Part shown: in pieces, positions 30,101-42,100 of the stretch
Layout: the number at the start of each line of letters is the position of its first letter
Position numbering within the stretch: the first letter of the stretch is position 1
Assembly: GCA_963402885.1 (NCBI GenBank)
Contig: OY727098.1
Span: forward strand, 18,400,717 to 18,464,716
Reading direction: 5' to 3'
DNA length: 64,000 nucleotides
From: Antedon bifida
Lineage: Eukaryota; Echinodermata; Crinoidea; Comatulida; Antedonidae
The notes under the pieces: generated by a model
The model's input: the letters and a program-made list of their open reading frames with translations, nothing else
The model's database searches: none
What the model was told of the DNA's origin: nothing
Made by a program: the position numbers and the translations under genes

Positions 30101-33100
30101 CGAGCCGGCTCAATTTTGAGCCTAGTCTAGAGTAGGCTTCGGGCCGGCAATTGCGGGCTTCGGGCCGGCACTTCGTATAGTGTAAACACTCGCGGTCATA
30201 AAATGAACGTTTCTGGGTCAACTATAGTTTAAAGTTTACGAAACTTACCGCTGTACCGGAAATGCATGTATGTAAAATATAAACAAACCAAAACGCGCGA
30301 AGTTTCCACAAAAATGGCCGAAAGACGAGGAGTAACGTGGGGGGAGGAAGAGGTCTTGGCATTGCTGGCAATATGTGGGGAACAGAAGATACAAAGCCGG
30401 ATGGATGGTAGTGTGAGGAATGCTACTATCTACCGCGACATCAGCGGTAGTAAAGCAATCACACAATCCATATTAAATACCGTAATATTTTTTATATATC
30501 TTTTTTACTATCGACAACGCTACTAAACAATAATATTAACTTTTGAGACGGTTGGTGGCGCACATGAGCGGATATGACGTGAATGTAGCGAAATCGTACC
30601 ATATCGAGCACTCTTCCGCGAGAGCAAGTGTAAACACAATAGTAGGGGCCCGAGGCCGGCTTTTTGGATAAGTGTAAACACATTGCGGGCTAAAAAGTAA
30701 GCCGGCGTCGGGCCGACTTCGGGCCGGCTAAGAAATCGTCGATGAAGTGTAAATGGGGTCTAAGTCGCATGGCTAGATTTGTATAGACAGCCAAAAACAA
30801 TGCCACATATCGAAAATATATATATTATATCAGATGATTATTAAAAGTCTAAAAAGATTTATTAATAATAAAGTGTATTAAACTATTTTAACTTTTAAGT
30901 AGATAATTATGTGGTATAGTAATTTGTCTTCATGCACTTTGGCACAACTTGGTACAAAGATAAAAATCCAAAGAGTATTGTAACTGTATAGAGTGATTAT
31001 CATCTTTTTAGTTAAACTAGCCATCTGGAAAAAATACAGGAATTACTGTATATCCAGCGCTAAAAATCAAATTTGTATTAAAAATAAAATGTTTTCTATT
31101 GTTTAACCATTGTTATTGTCATGTAATGTTACCATAGGGCGCCAAATGTTTATGTCATTTATTTTTACGATCAATAATTTTAGTGGTTTTTTTCTAATGA
31201 GCCTCTTCTATTGACAATAAAATATGTTATTGAATTTGTTTTTCCTATTTTGTTGTCATTCGTTTGTTGGTTGTGTAATGTTGGTTAGGCTGTTTATTGA
31301 CCTTCTGAGGTGAAGATGTGCTTAGATGAGGATGTCTCAATTGTAATTGTGCCAGGCTGTACTACCTCCAGTGGCGTAAAAGCTATAAGCGCTCACTGGC
31401 TAAATCCAGGGGCCCAGAGCTTTAGGAGACCCAGAGCATGAGCAGCCCAATGCAGTTACCTACAGTTGGAGGGCTCCATAGGAATGCTAAACCAGGGCCT
31501 TTGCACCCTGCGTTATGACACTGATTACCTTTGTAAGTATTCCACTGAGCCTAATGCCTAAATCAATTGAAGACATTCCATTGGGTTCTATGGGTACTGA
31601 TAATTTTATCCAATTCATCCTTAACTTTTTGCCACCCAGCCCTAGACTTCTTTAATAGAATTATTTACTCAACTGACAATACATCTTTTATATGATATAT
31701 AAAACAATTCATACAATTTTTAGTTTAACTCTGCTTCAGTCATTACAGAAGTTCAAGACCAATGTGCAAAGGCCATGGGTTTGATATCCCACATATGGAA
31801 GTAAAGTTTATTGGTTCTGCCTGGCTGGTATACTCATGTACAGGCCAGGGTAAATAAACAACAGTGGGTCAGATTTAAATTTATAATTTAGGTTAGGTCA
31901 ACTGCACTATTTATCAATGTCATAATATACAATATTTCAATAAAATTTAGATGTTAAATAGTTAATAAGCCAAGGGCTAGATATTGAGTTTCTACTGTAA
32001 ATTGTATCATGACTTGTTCTTTTTTTCTTCAAACCAACCAAGAGTTTTTACTATCAGTAGTACGTGAGCACAACATTGTTATGCCACTGGAAATACTATA
32101 AACAATTTCCTAATTTAACCAAATTTAATAACGTCTTTAAATCTTTTGCGGTACTGTATAATTGTCAACAAATATATTGTCCTTGAATTGAGCAGTGTTT
32201 GAAAGTACCCATGTATGTTAACTTACCACAGAAAGATGTTATCAAAGATTGTACTTATGTAGGTACAGTATAAAACACTGTTGTACTGTAGCCTGTACTA
32301 ATGGAGAATAATTTAAAAAATGAAAGAATCTTCCACAAATAAATTTTTCATATGGTTTATCTCAAATAGCATTAACATTCTTGTCGTATGACACTAGCAA
32401 GCAAATAATAATTTTTAGAATCCAAATTTAAAACATTTTCTTTTTAATGTAGCCTATTAAAGAAAAATGAAGACGAGAAGGAGAGAAGTGGAACGGGATA
32501 TAAATTCCTTTTTTAAATTAAAGGCAAGTATTTAGGGAAACAATTATAGCCATCAAACTTAACTTAGAGAGCATACTGTACAGTACTAGTATTAGTAGTG
32601 ATAATAACTTCACTTTAATCTCTTAATCTTAAATTACAAAGGAGACACTACTGAATATTGCCCATTCAGATCCTTATCTTTGAATAGCTTCTTTTATTAA
32701 TTGTTCAATACCCTAACACAGTAATATTGACAAGAAGTAAGGCCACCATTTGTTATTATTTTTAGCATTATCATTGAGTATTTAGGTACCTTCTGACTTT
32801 ACAGTTTATTTGAATTATGGAGGACATGATTTCCTTTGAATAAAATTGTTCTGACAGTATTACTGCATACAAAACAACACAGCAGACAGTATAGGCTAAA
32901 TTTGCATTTAAACAAAAACCGATTTTATATAGCACTGTATAACGTATAGAAAGAGTCTAGCTAGAACCTGTATAATATACAGTATCTTTACAGTTGTACT
33001 AAATTAGTAGTTTTTATATAGTAGTGTACTGCAAAGTAGTTTGTGTAGTTTACAGCCAATCAGATCATGAGAAAAAAATTAAAATAAAAAAAAAAGTTGG

Positions 33101-36100
33101 AACAGGATTTTTTAAGGCATTGGAATTTTGAAGATATCTGTCCTTGCACTACAAATACTGGCTTTTTTCAACATTCAATATCACATGCGTTTATTCAATA
33201 ATTTAGTCATCAACGACTGAATATACTTAATAAATTTAACTTCAAGCAACGTTATCTGATGATACAACGGCACTGCAAATATGGCTGATCTCCTGTCTTA
33301 TTTCCTTTCAACCATTTTAAATTGACTCATTACAATCATGGCCTTGATCTTCTGTAAACTAAAAATGATTACTTCCCATCATAAAAGAATTTTGAAAATC
33401 TATGTAATAGTTCAAACATAGGATGGATACCAACATTAAATATGGATTTGAAGTTTCTCCTTCAAAGACAACATGCAGATAACAGTATCTTCTTCTTTTT
33501 AAGGAGCTTGAAGTGAACAATCAGACAAAATAAATGGGATTAATATACAGTATAACAACAAACAAAAAAGAAAATAAAATAAACACATTTTTTACAATAA
33601 TTTAACTTTACAGTTTTACTGGTTTAATAAAACTACTAATTTGCGACGACTAAATAAATATAACACAGTAGGATTTCTATTAACCAAAGTTCCTTTTAAG
33701 GGTGTCGCCTTAATAGGGCATTGCCTGAATAATATGGGCGTTGCCATAATAGGAGCGTTGCCATAATAGGGGCATTACCTAATGAGGGTGTCACCTTAAT
33801 AGTATTCCCTGTATTGGGGTAGACTGTAGTGTATAATAAAACATGTCACTCTTGTTTGTTTCACGGGAAAGTGTCCCCTTAATATGGTTGTCCCTTTAAT
33901 AAATAATAGCATCTCAAATGAGGAGTATCACTGTGAGAAGTAGCAAATGTACATTGTCACTACTAATTAATAAAGTTTCAAAATGTTAAATTTGTATCAA
34001 GCTATAAATACACTTAAATAAAACCTTAAGAATAACAATACATAAAAACTATTAAAATATTTAGAGAAAGTTTAATAGTTATTTGTTTGCATCTTTGATT
34101 TTATTATCTAGTTTAATGTACACCTGGCATAAATCTTCACATAGTACAATACTTATAAATCTGTCAATATGTTAGTTACTGTAGCCTGCCTCAATCAACA
34201 GAATGAGAATGCACCAGCATTCTATACAGCACATTTGAATGAAAAATGTATCCAGTCAACTTTCTCAATACCAAACACCCTGGACTGGCATGTGTCTTTT
34301 CTTGAAATTATGTTACAGTAGAAAAACCCTATTATGGGGACACAAAGTATCCCCTTAATAGTAGTGTCCCCTGAAATCGTTTCATTGGAAAGTTCCCCCT
34401 TAAAAGGGTGTCCCACTGTATTCTGAGTTGGTTTTCAACGGTAAAAAAAGAATTTGGACATCAAGAAAAGTCTTGAAAGTGTCCGGTTTTCAAATAGTCT
34501 GGTATTGGGAGAGCCAAATGTAAACTTTATTCAAAGTTTCATTGAATTTCAATGTTTGTACAATAATAATACACAAAGGTCTACAGTAGCCATGTTTGAT
34601 GTTGAAAAGTAAATTTGGAAAAGTAAATTTCATTCTTTTCTTTCTTTTACTTCACTTTGAATGTAACTGTTTCTGATAAAAGAATGTATTGTTATAAACA
34701 TGATGGGATATTTGTTACAATTTTTGACAGACTGAGATAATACAGAAATACTTTATGTACGCAAATGGAAAATCAAAGAAGTTGCGAAAAATGTAGGATT
34801 TTTTCCGGAAGTTCAGTTATTTTAAAAAGATAATTGACTTCCTCAGTCTTTTGATACTAATAAATTGTCACCAATTGTCATGGTCTATTAGCTGCAACCT
34901 TCCCTCTGTAAATGAATTTCCGAGCCTTTCAATCCAAATTCAATAGTAAAACGATACAATGAATAAAAGATTTGCTTGGTTTACAGTGTCTGTTTTTTAT
35001 GCATGGTTGGTGTAAATTAATTCATTGTGTTTTTAACAGCTTTTTACAGTTACCACACTGTTAGCATTGAATTGTACTTATTTTTGTAATACTTCACAAT
35101 AATAAACATATAATTTAAATGCATTTTAAATCTTCAAAGGTGTTTAGATTATAATTTACAGAAGAATTTTAACTGAAATTCAATATAGTGCAGTATCAAA
35201 TTTTAAGTAAACTTTTGAACTTGGATTTGAGTTTTTTTTTTAATTTTGCACAATTTCTAATGATAATATCTTATACAAAATAAACATTTCTCCAATTATA
35301 ATATTGTTTATTTTTATTCGTAACTGGTCTATTTTATCTAGAAACATTTAACAGACCATAGAAACATAAAAACAGGCCTAAAGCTCTGTCTACACTATCA
35401 TACTAGTTTGACAAAAAAAATGTGATGTGCCCAAATATGGTAGTGATATGACATCATCATGTATTATACAGTATATGGTCAAATCACATATTTTGTCACA
35501 TAAAGTGTTGATAGTGTAGACAGAGCTTTAATATCTACAGTAAGACAGTATAGTTTTTGATCAAACAATGATGCATAGTGATTTAAACTTTCAACAGATT
35601 CTCTTTGTGTAGGCTATAGAAAATAATCAATCAACAATTATTATATACAGTATCACAGCGGCAGCCTGTCTTTGAGGTTATACTCTGTATTACCTTACCG
35701 CTAATAACACCAATATCAATGACCAAAACCATAAAGGAAGGATGAAGTGTAGACAAGGTGCTACTAAATAGTCTGCTTTTAATGTTATCTACAAAATGCT
35801 TTATGGCATTTTAAAAGCTTTTGTGTTCAATTTTCGTCATGTAAAAAATACCGGTTACTTATAACAAGCCCATAAATGTAATTGTCATATAAAATTATTT
35901 TGAAGAATTTACGACAGCTCCAAAAAAAAAAATATGTATGCGGTTAAAATGTACTTTTCAGTTTCAGTGTGAATATCGTTGTAAAAAACATATGCATTTT
36001 GTATGGTGTGCTCTGTCTACACTATCAAACTAGTTTGACAAAAAAGTGCCCAAATATAGTAGTGATATGCTTAAATATGGTAGTGATATGACATCATTAT

Positions 36101-39100
36101 GTCCATATATGGGCACATCACATTCACATAAAGTAAAAGTGTAGACAGAACTTTAAATATTCACAATACAAATGGTATATAGTACGTGATATTTTACAGT
36201 TAACAATTTAATTACTGACGGTTAAGCTCCCAAGTACAAATAGCATTGACAGTTTTAGGATTCATACTGTACAAATATTGTCAAGGACGGGGTTACAACC
36301 TTACAGTGGGTCTGTAAGTCATTACCCCCTAGACAGAAGAACATCGTCACATCTGGTTGTCACTGAGCAAGTTCCACGCATTGTGTGATGCTTATCTTTA
36401 AATTATTTTATAAGTTAATAGGGGTCATGCGACAAATATATTGACAAATACTGTATAGTACGTGTGTATTTAAATATAATACATACTGAGCAGTCGTTTT
36501 TAGGCTACTGTGTAAATAGTTTTATAATGACTGAAAATGAACTTGACAATAATGAACTGTACAGGTTATATTAATCAATGAAGGTATGATAATGATTATT
36601 ATGTTTTAACATACCTGGGTGTATCTTTGCAATTTGATTGGTTAATTACGAATCATGTGCCATTAGGTATTAGTTCTATCTAACATAAAAGTGACATCTA
36701 ACGGTGATAATGGGATCTTTGTTATTAGGTTAGCAACCATTATATAAATAAAATTAGGTATCCATTTAAAAGTTTAATTATCAAATTTGTTGTTAAAAGT
36801 ATAAGGGTATGTTCAGATCTACTGTATGGCGTTATGCTTTTGTATCGCAAGTAATGGCATATTATAATTAGAGCCATAACATACAGTAAGTGTTCAGATT
36901 TGCCAAACTAGCGCTTTTATTTCAAACTGAAGCGTCACCGATTTGGGCGAACATCTGGTATGCAGGAGTAAATTTGATTGGTTAGGTCAAAATCATTGAT
37001 GCCTGACTTTCGTATCGTAAGCAGCGTTCACTAATCTTGTACATTAAGCTGGCTTAACGAACGAAAGAGTAGTGTCGTACGAGGTGGCACAATACGAAAG
37101 CATAACTCATAAGGTCTGATCAGTTCCAAAGTTGCCGTGGAATTGCCCAGATGTCAAAATATTAAATCCTTCCTAGCGTTTGATGGTGGTGTGTATTTCA
37201 TTGGTTGGAGTATCTTGTTCATACTTTAAGCTAACTTTATATCACTAGCGCCTCTATTGGTGTTACTTTGAATCCCTAGCCAGTTTTAAACTGCTTTTAT
37301 TAATAAAATACTACAATAGATTCTCACTAGGGGTTACCTAATGAATTACATCAAACCCAAAGCCATACATGCATTATAAATGGAAACCTGCTAGGTTTAG
37401 CCTAGTTCCCCTGGGGTTGTCGGCTTAGGCAGTATACATAATAAGGTCATTGACTTGCTTATTTCTTACTGGGGGTCATGCTTATACAGTGGAGTGGAGA
37501 AGATGGTCTCTCAGAAATAAGCTTAAACAAGTATACAATGAGTACACATACTTTCCAAACAATGATGCACGCCATATCACGATACAAAACTGTATCAAAA
37601 TTAATTAACATTATCAACCCTACTAAACTGCACTGTACCTACTGTACTGTAGTTAAACACAAAACCAAGATATGATTTTAAATGCACAATATTGTATGTT
37701 TAGCATGGGTGTAAATGGGATACTTTTTATGTGAAGACCGCAAGGCATTAAAAAAAAAAATGTAATAGTACTATAGAAGCTATAGCCCCTGAGCTGGTCC
37801 TTGTATTAAATTTCTGTAATATAAGTGCAGTTATTAATGGCTGGCAATCTCTACTTAAATATCTTAACAAAGGCATACTAATATATAAATCCCATAAGTG
37901 TAATATATCAATCACTCAAATCCTGGCTAATAGTCCAAAGTGTCATGAGAAGAAAAAAAGAATAATAACTAAACTTCAGATAGTGAGTAGGATCAATTGG
38001 AAATTGTATTTTTTGTTTGTTAAAGCAGGGTTTGTTCAGCCAGAAGGTTTCCAACAGCCTAATGCTTACAGCCTTCAAAACGGCTTCATTTCAGTCGCAA
38101 CACCTAATTTGTATTTTTGTCGCCCACCCTTCCATTTTTCTAGCTACCCATGGTGTACTGTACTTGTTGTACAGGGTATTTACAGTACTGTAGACTGAGT
38201 AGGCACAATAGAAAAAGGTCAATTTCTAATTAAATTCAGCTCCTTAGAAATAACCATTGTGACTGCACACAATTATAACAAATTGGAGTTTAGTAAATAT
38301 AAAGTAATTTACAATTGAGTAACTATCAATTACACCAGAATGAACAGAAAAGCAACAACCGTTTGCTTCATAAAACAAAACATGCCATATAAAGTTAGCT
38401 AACAATTACCAAATATATTTCAAGTCTTTTAGATACACAAAAGAAGTACTTACCTTTAGGGCTAACTGTATGTAAACTTAAAGTTCATTTCATCAGTAAG
38501 TATTCATGCAGAAATATATTTATAATAGTTTACTTCATAATATACAGTACTTGTTACAATTCAATCACGTTTTATCCCAAATGCCAATCACTAGGTTTTT
38601 ATATTTTTTAACGCTATGCTTGTGAACACTGGAAATGTATTTTTTTGTTTTAGGGGATTGTTAATTAATAATTTATTTTATTTCTTGTGACATGAGATTG
38701 GTTTGTTACTCACTTTATTCTCTATCAACAGTTTCTAGAAGTATAAATATATGTACTGGAAATTAGGTATATTCTTAACTAAATTAATTACTGCCATGAG
38801 GGACAGGTAGAAGGGAATTCAATATTTTCCACTCAAATAGTTCTAAACTAAACAGCAATTGCTTGTTTCTCTGTGGAAATATGGCTAATTTTGGATACAG
38901 CTACAGTTATAATACTGGAAGAAATTAGAAACTGGTTTTCGGATGTGAACTGGATTGAGTCTAAATAACACACCTCATATGTGAGATATTTTAGCAATCA
39001 TAATCAAAAACATATTTTTACTTACAGCGTGTTGTAGTCCTTGATAAAAACATACACCTACAAGAGAAAATAATACTTAATTAGTAATGTTAAACTCCTT

Positions 39101-42100
39101 AGAAAACATGATTAAGTACTGGAATTTAATGACTTAGTAACTGGATACAGTATTCAAAACCAAATATGTCTAAAGCTCTGTCTACACTATCAAACTAGTT
39201 TGACAAAAAAGTGTGATGTGCCCAAATATGGTAGTGATATGACATCATCATGTCCATATATAGGCACATGACATTTTTTTGTCACATCAAGTTTGATAGT
39301 GTAGACAGACCTTTATACACTACTATGATGACTAACAATACTGTTCTGTATGCAAAATATTATAAACAAAAAGTAGTTTGATGAAAATGTATTCGCCAGG
39401 TCGTTATTTCCAAAGCGACTTGAAGTTAGGCATTTATCCTTTGCATGTGACCATATAATATCTCTGAATTGAATTATCTTTTAGCTAATCTACGAACGAG
39501 GTGATCCCATTTTTAGATACAGTAACAGGTTTTTAGATGATCCATAAAAACAATATGTTTTTTAAAAGGAATTTACTAGTGTATAGTGAATATTAATGAA
39601 AAACTATAATTATATAGTTTAAACCATGCTTGGATGTAATTGTGTGGAGGTGGGTGTGGAAGCCTAAAGCTTACTTTAATACTTTAAAGCTGTCCTCATC
39701 CAAGACAACTCTGGAAACCTCAAATATTTTTTTCCCATGTACCCCCAGATTTTTGACTCCCCTCCCTAGATTCTCTATCTCCATAATGATTTCACATGGT
39801 CCCTTAACTATACCAGTCTGTTAAAAACAAACCGAAGCCACTTCTTGTCTATTATTCCTTAATTCTCACCTAAAGTGGGACAACAAAGCTTCCAGAAACA
39901 GAACAAGGGTTCTATTGTTTTCATTGTCAAAGAACAGAATGAACTACACATAACCTTCCGCTGTATCAACAATAGTCTGTAATACCATGTCAACAGTCAC
40001 ATTACTGTGTAGATCTTTAAATACGGTAGGCCATAAAGAAAATAATTTCACTCATTTAAACAGGTACTTTATTAGGTGATCATTTAGAATAAAATGATCA
40101 CCTATTGTTATTGTATAAAATCTTTATTATTATTTTTCTTTTTTTTTTTCTTTTTATTGTTTCTGTACACTATTTTGTGTAACAATTATCTCAAAAAGTT
40201 TAATGTCAATGATTACAAAAATTTCAGAATATCTTTCAAATAATATAACTTAATCCTAATAAGCTTTCCAGCGTGATCACTCATCCGTGACGACATTTAT
40301 ACGCCATTTTGAGAAATCACATTATCAATCATATCTCCATAATTCATTATCACATATTAATGAAATTCACTACACGTAAACTTCAGATCAAGGGTAAAAA
40401 TATTAGCAAATAAAAACGCACGCGCACGTAGGTTCATGCGCGTGATATCGCGCGTTAAAAATTTAAAACGCTCAAAATTAAGTTTTGATCAATTTAGAGC
40501 ATGAATTAGGCCATTTGCGTGTTTCAAAAATTTACTGCGCAAAAATGCGTTTTTGCGCGCGCGATACTTAAAAAGCGTAAAAAATATGAATTTTTTTTAC
40601 AAATCTTATTCTACTCACCATCCTTAGTACATTCACCAAATTTGAGTCAGTTCCGACTTAAAATAACGCTATACGAGCACGTTAAAAATGACAAAATGCG
40701 CATATTAATTTTACAAAAGTTCTGAAAATGGTGAAAAATAGGTCTTTTTTAAAATGAAAATAATTCTTCAGAATGCAAGATGACCCCCGATTTTTTTAAC
40801 TTATTCTGGAAGCCATTGAGTTGTAGATATGAATTCATGTACACACTTTACGTACAAAATGTTTTGACGTCATCAAATGGCCACTTGAATTTAAAAATTA
40901 GGATTTGTTATCTTTTTGTGTAGATTATCACATTCAACAGAGCGCATCTTGGTTATGTGTGCTCGAATTTCGCACAACTTTCAGTATGTGCTTGCTTAAT
41001 TAATTATCTTTATCATGAGTTGACACTATCTTCATTTTAATGACGTCATCACGCGTAAAAACTTGAATAACGTAGGCCGTGTAATTTCACCTTCGCAGTA
41101 AATTTGAATATCTTACAGCTCTTCAGAATTGAAGGTTACCTTGATGATTATAATTTATTATGAAAGCTGATGAAATGTAGATATTAATTCATATAAAAAT
41201 TAAGCCTATCGGATGTTGTGACGTTAACATATGGCCAGTTGAAGTGAAAAAGTAGTTTTTTCATATTTTTCGTCAAAGTTATACACAATTCAAAGAGCGC
41301 GCACAGCGCTTCTACGTGCCAAATTTTTTTCCAAATCTTATATTTTTTTGCTCAATTAATTATCTTTCGAAATTGTCATCTTAAAGTTTAGTTTGATAAC
41401 GTCATCATGCCAAAAAATTAGAACATGTGTGTCCCGTAATTTCACCTATGCTACACTGTATATAGATATACAGTATATACTGTACATATTGTATATGGCA
41501 TATAGGCACAACTCAGCACTATAAGCATATAATAGGATGGCATACATCAACATTTTCCGATCGTATGTTAACGTACGTGCATGTTTAAAAAAAATTAATT
41601 TCAGTAAAATGATAAAAATGATCACCTATAATTCGTCAAAGTGACGAATTAAATTCTAGTTTTTTCTTTTTATTGTTTCTGTACACTATTTTGTGTAACA
41701 ATTATCTCAAAAAGTTTAATGTCAATGATGACAAAAATTTCAGAATATCTTTCAAATAATATAACTTAATCCTAATAAGCTTTTCAGCGTGATCACTCAT
41801 CCGTGACGACATTTATACGCCATTTTGCGAAATCACATTATCAATCATATCTCCATAATTCATTATCACATATAAATGAAATTCACTACACGTAAACTTC
41901 AGATCAAGGGTAAAAATATTAGCAAATAAAAACGCACGCGCACGTAGGTTCATGCGCGTGATATCGCGCGTTAAAAATTTAAAACGCTCAAAATTAAGTT
42001 TTGATCAATTTAGAGCATGAATTAGGCCATTTGCGTGTTTCAAAAAATTACTGCGCAAAAATGCGTTTTTGCGCGCGCGATACTTAAAAAGCGTAAAAAA

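Larger units (their letters stand above)
22984..39025. other. Intron 2 (16 kb)
   Basis: The largest intron. It carries family A MITEs (23071-23350, 26907-27094, 29148-29225, 35379-35530, 36009-36155), a nested second MITE (23089-23202), family C repeats (27140-27300, 33680-33905, 34313-34421), a Harbinger-like element (29995-30760), a SINE-like stretch (31730-31810) and a foldback near 36806-37125. Long stretches such as 23360-26900, 27310-29140, 31820-33670, 34430-35370 and 37130-39020 show only AT-rich unique-looking sequence; a 25-base direct duplication (tagtgg-cattttctacacatg) sits at 24219-24270. Confidence 0.55.

Noticed and set aside
30003-30683. Minus-strand frames with RPEA repeats and other frames in the GC-rich element
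   Set aside because: They read through the ggccggc arrays of the Harbinger-like element; only the plus-strand Myb/SANT-like frame has a family pattern.
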